Positions 1 to 12,180 of a DNA stretch of 64,000 bases are shown here, one piece after another (the first letter of the stretch is position 1; each line of letters opens with the position of its first letter). Both the position numbers and the translations under genes were made by a program. Location of the stretch: assembly GCA_008973525.1 (NCBI GenBank), contig WACJ01000357.1, forward strand, positions 124,001 through 188,000, given 5' to 3'. Origin of the DNA: Stenopsyche tienmushanensis (Eukaryota > Arthropoda > Insecta > Trichoptera > Stenopsychidae). The notes below the pieces were generated by a model. The model searched no databases. It was not told where the DNA came from and saw only the letters and a program-made list of their open reading frames with translations.

Positions 1-643
1 GTTTTCTTTGTGTCGAAATGAAGGCGTTTTCAATTTACCAATATATTTGCTCCCCGTTAACAGGATTTAACCTTTATCCATTTTACACTGGGATGCAAAC
101 TATAATCGTAATGAATATCATATTGAAATGCAGCAATATTCAAATAAACATGTACTTTCGATTCTTGTTGTACGTTGGTCGTCTGATTCTGATCGGATAG
201 CACTCAAACGTACTTTTTCGATTGTTAAAGCATGTCGATGTTCTGATTCTGATGTGCGTGAATAAGCGATTTGCTTCATTGCTGCGCTGGTAGATTTACT
301 AAGTAACGAACGTTTGGGCGGCATATTTTTTAATGAAGCATTTAAAAAGTGCTTGCGATAAATAATTTGGATTTAATTTCACTCACGCCGATGGTAATAA
401 TGCACGATAACCTGCAAATAACATTGACGTTTGACCTTTGCTCTTTGAATGCAGGCGTATGTCTATGGTACTTTGCCGTTTGCTCTTTGATTTTAGGCCA
501 TTGTCTATGGCCATGTGTATGACGACACACACGCCACCTGCTGCAACTTGTAGGTACTACAATATATACCTATAGCCTTAGCAACGCATAATCTCAAACA
601 CGTCAGAATCAACAACTTTCACACATTAAGTTTTGAATTAAAA
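1..643. other. AT-rich non-coding stretch
   Basis: Short open frames are interrupted on both strands and none matches a family I recognise. No repeat shared with the rest of the window was noticed here. I see nothing to annotate. Confidence 0.6.
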
Positions 644-800
644 ATCTACTGTAAGTTAATTGTACTATGCCTATGTCACCCCCTGAATCCTTAGCAATAA
701 GTGGACCAAGTTTTATCTCAATCCGATGAACGCGCATGTCAACGCATATCACTCGTACATAAAGGAAATTAGTCGATTCATTTTTATATATTAGATTGAC
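644..800 (+). repeat. Single diverged unit of the ~120-bp repeat family
   Basis: The opening bases (ATCTACTGTAAGTTAATTGT, continuing into ACTATGCCTAT) recur essentially identically at 1776. The unit then runs through an 'ataagtgg.c.aagttttat..caat.cgatgaacg' segment and closes with 'tcatttttatatattagat', the same order of blocks as the two-unit copies at 1.8 and 32.1 kb. This copy is more diverged in its middle. The family is unidentified; such units often sit inside Helitron-like or other non-autonomous elements, but nothing here proves that. Confidence 0.65.
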
Positions 801-1775
801 AAATTTCATATAAATTTCATTTAGAAACAAAAGGCTTTAATACGAATATGTTTACTACATTTGGATCAATATTATAGTTAGTATATCAAACAACTTCGTT
901 GAAAATATTTTTAAGTAAATAAAAATATATCAAAATTTATATAAAACCTTTCATCTATGACCCTCAACTTTATATTTCAATAATATTGCCGAGAAACGAA
1001 CGGTTTGGCGTTTGCTTCTATGCTGTGCGTTCGAAAGAGGTATCGGCATAAAGTTTTCATGACCCGGCATAAATATCCGGTGTTTTCGCAAATAAAAAGC
1101 GAAAAACAACACATTTTTTTCGGTATTTATGAATGTAAATAAATCTAAGACGATTCATGCGCCTTTTTTTCGAAGGACATAAAAAAAATCTCCCAGAACG
1201 ACAAGCCACCCCCGTGCTAAGTCTCCCGTTCCGATATTTTCGATTCACTTAAGAGGGCGAAGAAAAGTGCGTTGCCGTGGAGACTCGCACGTCAGCTGGA
1301 TGATTTATTAAGAAAAGATCATATCTGACTGTGGAGGTAGAAAAGTGGAAGACATCAGAAAGCTAATTATAGTTATATACTGACTGTCGGCGGCATCTAT
1401 AGCAGAAAGCTGGAATATCATCTTAATTTTTCACGAGGCCTTCATACCGTAATAATCAGATTGGGTATCGCATCATTGCTATTTAGGGTTGGTTATCTTC
1501 AAATGGAATACATTTTGATCATGTGTATATTATAGAACAAAACCAAAAACATAATAGAATAAATAAGAAATTCCATTCTTACCAAATGATTATGGACTAT
1601 TTTAAATTTTATTTCATACTAGCTGGTGCCACAGAAATAATAATTCTAAAAATATCGTTTGAAATTTGAAAGAGTTATCTTCTTTAATTAGGAATGATAG
1701 AAATAATGCAATTTATTTTATTTTGTTCGTTTTATTATAAATAACATACAAACATTGATTTTTACTTTATATAAG
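801..1775. other. Non-coding stretch
   Basis: It is AT-rich except for a more complex patch at about 990-1310 with several CG dinucleotides. No coding signature or recognised repeat was seen. Confidence 0.5.
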
Positions 1776-2045
1776 ATCTACTGTAAGTTAATTGTACTAT
1801 GCCTATATTATTTGAAAAGATGCAAACAATAAGTTGACAAAGTTTTATCGCAATCGAATGAACGGTATGGCAGCGCATTAAATACGGACAAACAAACATT
1901 GATTTTTATATACTAGACTATGCCTATGTTACTCGATTTTTTTTTAGCAATAAGTAGACGAAGTTTTATTGCAATTCAATGAAAGGTATGGCAGCGCATT
2001 TCGAACGAACAAAGCCCAATTCATTTTTATACATTTAGAAGATTA
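1776..2045 (+). repeat. Two tandem ~120-bp repeat units, forward
   Basis: 'actatgcctat' occurs at 1796 and again at 1917, a period of 121 bases. Each unit carries in the same order 'caataagt.gac.aagttttat.gcaat', 'atgaa.ggtatggcagcgcatt' and 'caaac..tgatttttata'. The pair is matched by two inverted units at 2312-2555, making a large inverted repeat with a spacer of roughly 260 bases. Family identity is unknown. Confidence 0.85.
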
Positions 2046-2311
2046 ATATAATATAAGATGTTTTCATATCAAATGTCCGAATATTGGTGGGGTAAATATA
2101 CGACCGTTGGAAAAATATGTTTGCCTACGATCACGAGTAGTTTTTGTATTTTTAAATATGAATAATTTTGGTCTATAAATGATCCAAGATACAAGAGATG
2201 CAGAAAATTGTAAAACATTTTGAGATGCAAATATGGTTTTAAATCAGAGTTCTTCGATATTTTTATACCTGCGGACCGGCAAAAAAGAAAAAAAATGCGG
2301 ATCACTAATCT
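2046..2311. other. Spacer between inverted repeat units
   Basis: AT-rich spacer between the forward and inverted pairs of ~120-bp units. The 78-codon minus frame inside it has no recognisable domain. Confidence 0.5.
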
Positions 2312-2555
2312 ATTAAGATATAAAATATGAATATCTATTTGTTCGTATGTAATGCTCTGCTATACTGTTCATCAGATTGCAATTAAACTTCGTCCACTTA
2401 TTGTCAAAGATTACGTGAGTAATATAGGTATAGTCTGATATATAAAAAATAATGTTTGTTTGTTCGTATTTAATGCGCTGCCAAACCGTTCATCCGATTG
2501 CAATTAAACTTTGTCAACTTATTGTTTAAACTTGTGGGAATAACATAGGTATAGT
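2312..2555 (-). repeat. Two tandem ~120-bp repeat units, inverted
   Basis: Read on the minus strand, 'actata(c)ctat' begins at 2434 and at 2555, again 121 bases apart. The plus strand shows 'tttgttcgtat.taatgc.ctgc.ataccgttcat.cgattgcaattaaact' twice. Together with 1776-2045 this forms two pairs pointing toward each other, which could fold into a long imperfect stem. Confidence 0.85.
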
Positions 2556-5325
2556 AAAAATAGTGTTTGTGTACGTAGTTTGTTATGTGAGTACTAAAAT
2601 ATTTTTTTAATCTTAAATTGTGACAGATGGACATAACTAACAAATATGCATTTAGCAGTCTGATTTATGAAAATATTTTTGATGACAATTTTGATTATAT
2701 TTTTAAAACGTTTTTGAAAAATCTCGACAGATTTTGATTTGGATCGTCTTTACTGCATGATGAGCTTTCAGGTCATTTCATTATTAAAAGGTCTGCGAGA
2801 ATTTAGAACGGTTGTTAAATTTAGACAAAAAATATACGAATCGTTTAACCTTCTGTTAAGTACGGTCGTCCCAAATAGCCTATAAAATCTACTCATCAAA
2901 AGCTCGACATCTAACATCGGTTTTCATTAAGATGTTAAACTTGATTTGATGCAATTACAAAGATCGTAAATGACGTCCCCTACGGCGTGTCTAATTCGAA
3001 GCAAATTTTTGCTGAATTTTCACACTGCCAACCAAATTCATTCAATGGAAGCGCTTTTTTCCACGATATGAATCTATAAAGAAAAAAAATGCCACCCCAA
3101 CGTAAACACACCCCTCTTCTTTGCCAGTATTTTATACGTATAAAGTATATATTGTCATCATTTGTCGAGTCAGCCTCGCGCCGGAACGGATCGGAAATAC
3201 GTATTTCTTGCGCCTATTTACAAAAGGTGATAACATTTTCACTTAAGGCGTGTTCTCATAAAAGTAGTGATACTCTTATTTTTTTCCTTCGTATTTATGA
3301 AAAATAAATGAGGCTTATATAAGGGAAAAATTGAAAGTCTACAGAGTTCATGGCGCTCTCGCAAAGTTGAAAATGCGTCAGCGCTTCATATCTAAATATT
3401 ACCTTTGGGATTATCATATCTTTAGCGAGCGAAGGAAGCGACTTAAATATTTGTACTTTGAATGTCAGCTGATGGTTTGTATACCCTGGAATAGGAAATG
3501 CAAATATCCTGGAATGCAATTTGAAGACGTAAAAATACGGCGGACCGAGAGCGACGTTTTGCTTCCATATTATGTAAATGTGGGCGCCTGGTTCTTCGGC
3601 TTATGCATGCAATTTGAGGAATAAAATAATTGATGAGAATATCATACATCAAATTTCGGCTACAAATATAATTTGAAGATCAATGGATAATGAAAATAGA
3701 CCCAAATATGAGAATCGTTAATGTAAAAGAGTATCACATATTTATCAATTGTATCGAATTTACTATATTGTCTGCCTTATGCTAACTCTTTATAGTCCGT
3801 ATCCTTGTTAATGCGTGATGAGAATGACGAAATTTAAGATTGAAAAAATGTCATACGAATTTGACATGGATTTAAATTTATATCATCCGTCGGCAAAATA
3901 TAGTAAATTGTATTTTTAAAAAAATAGAAATACGTCATAGAATTTTTACAAATATGTTTCAATAGGCAATTTAAATATAATTTTTATATAGAATGATGAA
4001 CTTATGTTTTGTTGGTGTGTTTGGGTGCCATTTAATCAATGACTATTCATACAATTCAAGTCAAAAATAATCGCTTTTTGCATTTTATTACGTTCGTACA
4101 CGCACCAAAAATTGAAAATCACTACTATGTTTAAATATATCGATGCAGTAAACTCTTTTGTAGGTAATATTTAAATATCGTTTTAATATATTAGCTGGTT
4201 TAAGAATTATGTCAATTTTATGAAAGAAGTAGACTTATGGATATCTTACAAAATCGCCTGGATTTTGGATAAAGTTTAATATAGAACACCCGGACTGTAA
4301 AGTGTTAAAAGTAGTTTAAGTTGGAGTTTTATTTGCAAATGCTCATCTAGTAGGCCTAAAAGAAAGTTTTCACTGTCTACTTGATTGATAATTCAAATGG
4401 TTTTAAATATATTGAACAGATTTCCTTGGATAGTGATTAAATTTATTTGAGTTATCCATGCAGATTTTATTAAAAAAGGGCTTCTTGTAAGTACAGAGAG
4501 TTCAGTCCCTCTTTTCTCGCAAGGGCGATTTCAGGATAGGACGAAGACCTACATTATGCTTGAATTCATCTCAAAATCAACCTTATATATGCAATGGTAT
4601 AACCGTGACGCAAATAACCTAACATGCATTTATTTTCGGGATCCATCTTTCCAGTTCGAATACATCAAAACGACACAGAAATGAATGCTTTTTGATAAAT
4701 ACTACGACAGAAAATCAGTCCTATAATTTCTGAGTATCGAAAGCAATAACAATTATGTGATCATTGCTGAAATACACATAATATATTAGGTTAGATTTTA
4801 AACATGACTTAAAAAAATGCAAAAACTCACAGAAATTCAATAACTTTATTTACTTCGAGAGTGATTTTAGTAACAGTTTGGAACAGTGAGTAACCATGAC
4901 AATCTAAAATATTGCTCAGGTCATCATTTGGATTGTAGTTATTTTCTAAATTTGTTCTTGATCTGTATTTGTGGTCCAAAGCTTTTGGCTAATCAATATT
5001 TGTCGCTTCAATTTGACAAAACGATTATCTGTATTCACTGGAATTGAAACACATGATCTTCTCTATTTGGTGTATTTGGTAGATCAATGCGATAATTATA
5101 GGTAGATGTATTAAACAATAAGCTAAAGTGAATACAATGTAAATATTTTTTTAGTTTTATCTAAAAATTGGTAACATTTGATTCGGTGATTTTATTTAAT
5201 AAAAAATATGCATTAAAATTTATAAATAATTGATTCAATTTGCGGACGGTTAGAAGGTTCCTAATAATATTCAATTAAAACCATTTAAGACATCCTAAGA
5301 AATTTATTTGTATAGGGTTGGTTTA
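2556..5325. other. AT-rich non-coding stretch
   Basis: Only short frames occur. The overlapping 97-, 74- and 69-codon frames at 3295-3652 lie in one slightly less AT-rich patch, but they read differently in each frame and resemble nothing I know. No RNA gene or shared repeat was noticed. Confidence 0.5.
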
Positions 5326-5329
5326 TGCG

Positions 5330-5760
5330 AAAGTCCCACAGGACGATTCTCAAATCGGACCAGGTATTTCAACGTCCATCGGTCTTTGTTCGCCCGGGAC
5401 AAGGAGACGGTCTTATCCGTCAGGGGCTGATGGACGAGGAAAATTTTCCATTCGGGCCGTAATGCAAATATAAACACCACGTGAGGTAAGCGACTAGAGA
5501 GGGTTTATGGTATAAACATGTAAAATTCAGGAGGGTTTTATCTCACAGTTGCCTGGCAACGCAAGGCCTCATCCCCGAGAGCCCCGCATGAGGTCCAACC
5601 CCTCCCGCCCCGCATTAACACGACCAGATAAGGGTTGTCAAATTACAACAGCACCACCGCAAATTGGGGAGAGGCCCTTCAAGTTTTCAGCCATTTGATA
5701 GACGTTGAATAACAATGAATCAAACCGTGAAAGCCTTCCCACACATTCTTTGTGTCGCAA
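5330..5760. other. GC-richer complex block, candidate non-coding element
   Basis: The composition changes abruptly from AT-rich surroundings to a block rich in C, G and CG dinucleotides with no usable reading frame. It contains a perfect RFX X-box-like palindrome (5548-5560) and a splice-donor-like 'gtgag/gtaagcg' near 5482-5494. It could be a conserved regulatory element or a small untranslated exon. Conservation cannot be tested from one sequence. Confidence 0.3.
5548..5560. promoter_or_regulatory. RFX X-box-like palindrome
   Basis: GTTGCCTGGCAAC is a perfect palindrome of two six-base half-sites around one base. The known RFX/DAF-19 X-box consensus has half-sites of the form GTNRCC and RGYAAC separated by a few bases or fewer. 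Function is inferred from the motif alone, although its position inside a complex non-coding block adds some weight. Confidence 0.35.
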
Positions 5761-5989
5761 CATTAATCCGTCTCTTTGTTGAGCCGAAATGTTTTTATTT
5801 GGGGAATTAGTCTTTTGCGTCCATTACTCTGCGTGTTTAGTTACCTTGTTTTTTTAAATTTTAAATACGAAACACGTGTAATTATTTTGTACACTCGCAA
5901 AAGTATGGCTATTCATTTAGTCAAACCGCTTGCTTTATATAGTTTATTTTATAACATTCATATCATAAATAGAACTATTTCCTATAATA

Positions 5990-6938
5990 CACTCAAACCT
6001 CTTTTTGTGCGATTTCGAAGTTATGCGGTTTTTTTAAAAATTTCATAAGGAGTACGTTTTGAGATATTTTGAATAAAATGGGAAATAAATCATCAATACT
6101 AACCAAAATTTGGAAAAAAATTATAATTTGGGACTGTGTAAATCATATTGCATCTGCTATCGCTGAATTGCAACCACGCCCTTTATTCTGGTTCAGATTT
6201 TTGAAAAAATTGATTTCGTTTTTTTTGCATTTTTCTAATGTTTCGACTATTAAAAATACATTATTTAAAGGAATTTCCAAAATTCCAACTAATTACGGAA
6301 CTATAGCTATTTTAGTGAGGCGGCAACTTGGCCGGTCCTACCCATAATGAAATCTTTTAACGCGTTTTTCTCGAAACTATTTTTTATCTCAAGTTTTAAT
6401 TCATTAATTTACATCAAACTGGGTACAAATCTTTTCTATATAATCCTCTATTATTCCTACCAGATTTATATCAAAATGTATTTTTTAACTATTTAAAAAA
6501 AATTAAAACTATGACAAAATAAGGCCGAAAAAAGACTTGACTGAATTTAACTTTTTAAACAGTCGCCATTTTGTGATTATTTTTTTTCAGTTAGGGACTA
6601 TAGTGGCATCTTTGCTAGTTATGAATTATATCGTTGGAATTATATAAGAGAAAATCTACACAGAACAATGATGCCATTGAGATTGGGTATACTATTTCTT
6701 CCGAAGAAGAGCGCGATTTTGAGTCATATCGAAAATCACAAAAATACTTTTTTTAATTGCCTTATTGTTTTTTATTTAATTTTTTATGCGATTTTGGATA
6801 TATTTTATATAGCTGTTTCAAAGTTATGCCGTTTTTAAAATTCATGGAACGCATCTTCAATTTTTCTATGTAAGTCATAGCTTTTTTTATGCGATTTTCC
6901 GCGGAACGCATCCTATCGCACAAAAAAAGGTTTACGTG
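5990..6938 (+). mobile_element. Tigger/pogo-like element A, 949 bp, with TA target site and TIRs
   Basis: The left end CACTCAAACCTCTTTTTG and the right end, read inverted as CACGTAAACCTTTTTTTG, form terminal inverted repeats, each flanked by TA (5988-5989 and 6939-6940). This fits the Tc1/mariner/pogo target-site rule. The inside includes a 92-codon frame at 6069-6347, with 'IWDCVNHIASAIAEL' followed by 'FLKKL'. It resembles the region of Tigger/jerky transposases around 'kDc.y.ia.aw..i....L...W.kL', a weak match. The same internal sequence recurs in reverse in element B at 58133-58818. It is non-autonomous: no complete DDE domain is present. Confidence 0.7.
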
Positions 6939-7110
6939 TATATATTATAAATATGTTGTAATTAATTTGATACACAGCTTGAAAAATTGTTTCCAGATAA
7001 TTTGAGGATTTAACTTAATTTTAGCTTAGAGTTAATAAATGGATACGATTAAAAGTCGATTTTGTTAATGTTTGTTCTTTATAATATGGAATCGTAAGCG
7101 ACTACAGACA
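6939..7110. other. Short spacer
   Basis: Nothing recognised between the Tigger-like element and the tailed sequence that follows. Confidence 0.5.
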
Positions 7111-7114
7111 TAAT

Positions 7115-7245
7115 CAATAAATAGAACACGTGGGTGACGCTTTGGCTTAATCTGGGTGAGCCGAAGCGGGAGTCTCTTAACAGAGAAATTTTGCATCTGA
7201 CTCTATAACTGCTCTTATATCTAATAAAATAAAATAAAAAAATTT
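7115..7245 (+). repeat. Possible SINE/LINE 3' end with A-rich tail
   Basis: A GC-richer segment can form an imperfect stem ('cgctttggct' against 'agccgaagcg', 11-base loop at about 7138-7168). It is followed by a tail of repeated 'aataaa' units at 7219-7243. Structured 3' ends with short-repeat tails are typical of non-LTR retrotransposons and SINEs. Only one copy was seen in this window, so the call rests on the tail and stem alone. Confidence 0.3.
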
Positions 7246-8399
7246 GATTAAATATTCGCTTATGGAAATCGCCGTTATCTAAAACAGGCTCGATATATTA
7301 AGAAGACATGTATATTATTGCAAAGTTAGATGGAATCTGATGATTATGTGAGAAATTTGGAAGTCTCTAATTAGAGATCGGGAACATCTAGCATTTTTCA
7401 TAATAAATCTCTCACCGTCCGCACTAACTATCAAATTCGGCGATTTACAAACAGAATTATGAATGCGTTTTTAAAAATATAATATTTTTAATCATAGTAG
7501 TTAGGCTTTGTAACTAATTGTTTATAATTTTGACGAAATGGATGAAAATTAATCTTGCACAGCAGGAAATTAGCGAAGAAATCTTTCACGGGCCCTAATT
7601 AAACTCAATTATAATTTTATATCGTGTGAATTTACATAACACAGTGAATCTTATAAATAATTTTGATTCATTATGACTCTCTGATTATTGTATTTCATGT
7701 ATTATTTTTTCATTAGATAGTTGATAAGGCATTTCGAGTCTCGTTTTACCTTAAGAAAGTTTTATTACCATCTCTGGTATATTTTCGTATGATTTTTTCC
7801 CCTATTTAATATGATCAAAGAAAAATTTTCAGATAAGATTTCTTTGAAAAAAAAAAAACAAATTAAAGCAAATACTTTAGACGGAATCATATAAACATTC
7901 GTTTTCAATTCGACAAAATTAGATCCGTCTATATGACGGGGAATATTCGAAAATATCCATATATATATTTTAATAATTCTTCTTCTATGGTTTCATATCC
8001 ATTATCGGATAGAGAAGATCTCCATAGGAGACTTTTCTATGAACATTATTTTTTATGTAGTGGCTATCCATTTATCTCCAACGTGTGGTAAAGTAAAGAT
8101 AAGATTATTTTAATAAGAGCGAATTTTTCAGTCACGACACTTCATTTCACGACTTTTCAATTTCAATTAGGTAGTGTTGGTTTTTTTCTCCACAATCTGA
8201 ATTTGCACCCTATAAATTTACAATAAGAATTCAGGATCTTAACCACTATACTAACACTTGTTTTTATGAATTGGGGTAGTTCAAAAGAGGTATTTGTAAT
8301 ATTGAGCCGAGATTTATATAAAATATATCCATTTGAGATGGGGTCATAAATTGTAGAGCATGAGAGAGAATGATGCGGGCGAATAAGTGGTAGCAATAA
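7246..8399. other. AT-rich non-coding stretch
   Basis: No coding frame of note and no shared repeat seen. The 77-codon minus frame at 8163-8396 has no recognisable domain. Confidence 0.5.
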
Positions 8400-8760
8400 A
8401 ACGAATTACCGCACGAATCCTTCTTTTGTTTGGAGTTCTTCCTCTCTTCTTCCAGTTCCCTTCCTTTCGAAGGATGGAAGTTTCCAACCCGTTAGGAAAC
8501 AACAAGTCAGATATTTTCGCAAGGAGGAAAGTGGCCCAACGCGGTGCCCCATAAAACTTTTAATTTATTATTTAAGTTGCGCAACGAATGAGCTCTTCGG
8601 ACACTTTAATTGTTTGTCTCCCCGATTCCTGCGACAGGATCATTGTTTGTTTTCGGCGACGAATTATTTGAGCTTGGATATCGCGAGATAATTCTTAGAT
8701 AATAAATGGAATCTGCTATTGGTCCAATGGTGGACGAGACGCCCTCGTATATTTCAATGA
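8400..8760. other. Complex block, candidate non-coding element
   Basis: A patch with pyrimidine-rich, CG-containing sequence ('ttcctctcttcttccag', 'gacaggatcattgtttg', 'cggcgacgaattattt') stands out from AT-rich flanks. All frames are closed. The 'ttccag' near 8449-8454 resembles a splice acceptor but no exon follows that I can recognise. Confidence 0.25.
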
Positions 8761-10200
8761 TTTAATGCAAAAATTTGGCAGACAGATATTATATTATAGA
8801 ATTAATTTTAAGCTTTAAAATGTAACAAACAAATTCCTGCACACTAACTACAGATATATTCGTCATAATAAATTGCAAGCATATGCAGCAAAGCAGATTA
8901 CATTTTCCATTCAATTTATTCAATTGCTATGTACTCTTCTTAGATCCCTGTCTTGATTTGTATCATTATATTGTTATTTTTGTATTCTGACTATCTACAC
9001 CTTTGTTTATTGTGGAGATATTTTTTTCTTTCAAATTTAATCAATATTATGGACCATGAACCTTTTTTGCTGCATTTCATCCCTTATTCAGTCCGATGAT
9101 AGAAGATCTTTCTAAAACTATATATACGTTTGCGACCACACTTAGACTTTGAATTAATGTCAAAATTCGTATTCAATTAATATAAATGAATTTGTTATAA
9201 AGTAAAAAAAGCTATACATATTGAATAAATCAAGGTTTCATATGGATAATTTTCAATAAAACATATAAACGATCGAATTAATATTTTTTTAGTACTTACT
9301 GATCATGGATCTTCTTAGGTGATATTTAGGTACATAATAATGTTCCTAAAGAGTTTGTTTGTATTTTGAATGACATTTGTAATGATATGATTAGGATGTC
9401 AAAAAAAAAACATCAATCTATGGTAAAAACAGCTTTCATCAGACTTAAACGGAAGAAATCCATTCAAATTTGATCTGTTTTGGATATGTTCAACATGAAA
9501 ATTTTTAAACATATATTTTGTCCTAGAAGCATTTTTTACAGCTCACTTCTCTTATACTTTTAAAATCATCGCTTAATGGCTTATTTTCTTCAGCTTAAAT
9601 TAAAAATGTAGGGAGACGTCTGCACTTAAAAGATTTGCGTCATAACGGCGCAGAGCTTCCACACTTTATTCAATGGCAAAAGTAAATTAAATCCATATTT
9701 TAGAAAAAGCTAAATGTTGAATAAATCTGATTTAGATATACTCATAACAATGATCTTTCATATAGTCCGGAGATCAGCATAGCAACGGAGTAATAGTACA
9801 TAAATGATCAGAATAGTAAGAAGTCAGTGATTTGCATTTAGCTGGGGTAAAATATCGGGTCAGTTCAAAAGTTATTGTGAATTTATGGGAAAGTTTTAAA
9901 TAGTGCAAATAACCCAAAAATGCACACGAATTTTGACCTGATAGTGTGGTTTTTAATTTCGAACCTAATTCGTTTTTAATTTGATTTTATCTTTGCATCA
10001 ATTTCTATAATGATAGTTATTGAAAGCTATTATATAGATTACATCACATTAATGCCGATTAGATGTTGATAATAATCGATCTCGAAATTACAGTATTAAA
10101 TCTCTTTCGATGTTACAATATTTAAACAATTTATGTAAGCTTTTCAAGCTTTAATTTCATCAAAAGTTTTTGCTGTAATCTGCGTAATGACTATTCAAAC
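8761..10200. other. AT-rich non-coding stretch
   Basis: Nothing recognised. The 'gggtcagttcaaaagttattg' at about 9858 is reminiscent of a mariner terminus, but no partner or transposase lies nearby. Confidence 0.45.
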
Positions 10201-11159
10201 GTCCAACCAAAGTTATATTGTATTATTGCTTTTCAATTTTGTGTTCGTTCAAATATTTATTTTTTTGGAATCCTTATTTTTTCGTTGTAAAAGGGGGCTG
10301 TATTTTCGTCTTGAGAATTTTTAAGATGCCAAAACAACAAACATCCTCATTTTGGCATCATTCAAAGAGACCTAAATTGTTCCGCTTTCGGCGTGAGCAT
10401 TTCATAAGTAGGTCAGCTCTAATCGATATCCTGGAGCATTTGGGATTCAATGGGAGCAGCAATGAAATACATGCTTCATCTTTTTCTAAGGAATCATTTA
10501 ATATTTCACGTCAATTAATTCAATACATAAGAGCCAATTATTTGTGAGTTGCATGGAAATATCCATATTGAGTGCTTTGCTATTGAGAATATTGAAGTTA
10601 TATGATTTGGAGATGTTCTTGCGTCCTTATTACATTCATGTTCGATAGAGATCCTTCGTCGAAGCATTTCCATGCTACAAAGCTTCCATAAGGATGCAAT
10701 AAAGCGATATTACCTCGGTTCATACAGATACAGAATTGAACAAAGAGAAAACGTGAATCGAAGGCAATTATACATTTTTATGGTTCCGCATATCGCCGCA
10801 TTAATAGACTCTCCGAGGAGATTTTCGCCAAATTCACAGCACATCGGAATATTCAGATCACGTAATTCTGGCTCTTGTTTATCTAAATATTGTCATTTGG
10901 AATCCGCCATTCCGCCTCGAAATTTCGTTTTCCCACCTTAAAACTCTTTGTACAAAACTGGTTATCCTTTTCCGGGCGCCATTAGGCAAATTGCTGACCG
11001 CGCAATATAGGCGGAGGAATCTGAGTTTCGGCGAAATTGTTTTTCGCATCGTTTGATCAAAATTATTCCTCCGACGGGGAATAACAAAGAAGAAAAATAT
11101 ACTCTGTGTTTTTCGAAAACGACTTTATTGATTACCACGTGAACCGTGAAGGCCAATTT
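10201..11159. other. Unassigned stretch with short frames
   Basis: The 109-codon frame at 10218-10547 begins with a hydrophobic, Phe-rich run and continues as low-similarity sequence. The 89-codon frame at 10672-10941 is likewise unrecognised. Neither has a supporting splice or repeat context, so both are treated as chance frames. Confidence 0.4.
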
Positions 11160-11860
11160 GTTTCATGTTTTCTTTGGTCCATTCAACGTAACGGAAGATC
11201 TGAAGCCCACTCTCATTTCAACCCCCAAACAATATAATATTTTTTATTCCTCCGTATAAATAGAAACGGCTCAATTAATTGATTCAATACGGACATCGCT
11301 GTGTTGGAATGATTCAAGTTTAGCAATTAGTGGCTAATATTTATCGCCGGTCATCTTCGGAGAGGGAAATACTCCCCGATGTTCATTATGTCGCTTATGA
11401 GAAATAATGATCTCGGACGTCCCGAAAAGCTGCTTACTACTAGTTAGAGGGTATAACGGAAAAAAAAGTGACAAAAATTCAAACAACCACCCTCCCAGCT
11501 TCCGGTCAGACGTTATATAAGAAACACGAGTGTGTTTAATCTGGAATTATTATTTGATAGCTAGAAAAAGCGGCGAATTAATTTTCTGCCAGGACCGGCG
11601 CAAAGCCTTCATATTAATTACGCCAGAGTGAGAGGATAGATAAAAACTTTCACTTTCGTCGAATTCCTATCACGTACGAAACGTGGAAGCCTTCTGGGCT
11701 TTGTTGTTTTATCCTGCGGGAACCCCACTAACAACACATTGCGATCAAGGATAAAGCCTCCCCTATTTTCACTGAACTCCATATTGCGACTGCAACCCAA
11801 TTATATAGCAATAACCCACAATTAGGGCACGGATTTCATAAGGTTTTTTAATTGAATTAA
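11160..11860. other. Complex block, candidate non-coding element
   Basis: A long patch of mixed composition with many CG dinucleotides and homeodomain-like 'attaatt' cores. Examples are 'cggctcaattaattgatt' near 11268 and 'catattaattacgcc' near 11610. Frames are short in every phase. It looks like regulatory DNA, but this is inferred from composition only. Confidence 0.25.
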
Positions 11861-12180
11861 ATTCTGAGCGCGGGCGAAAATTGCACAAAAAGAAACAAAT
11901 ATTTGTGCTAAATATTGCAGAATCGTACTGATAATTAAACCAAAGCTATTATTATACTTTTAAGAATATTTATTAGCTATTACAACGGGTTTTAAACCAA
12001 AAATAATCGATCTTTTTAGGGCGTCGCCTTACTTATGGCCTTCGTATAATACGTATTTGATTTAACATGGTATTTAAGATTTAAACATCCCTATGCATCG
12101 GATAATTCTATCCATCATATCTAGAAGCCACTGTCTATTACTAAAGCTTTGAGTTTCACTGAAACAACATTTAAGACAAT
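11861..12180. other. AT-rich non-coding stretch
   Basis: Nothing recognised. Confidence 0.5.

Noticed and set aside
9855..9960. mariner-like end at about 9858
   Set aside because: The similarity is short, with no partner terminus or transposase nearby.
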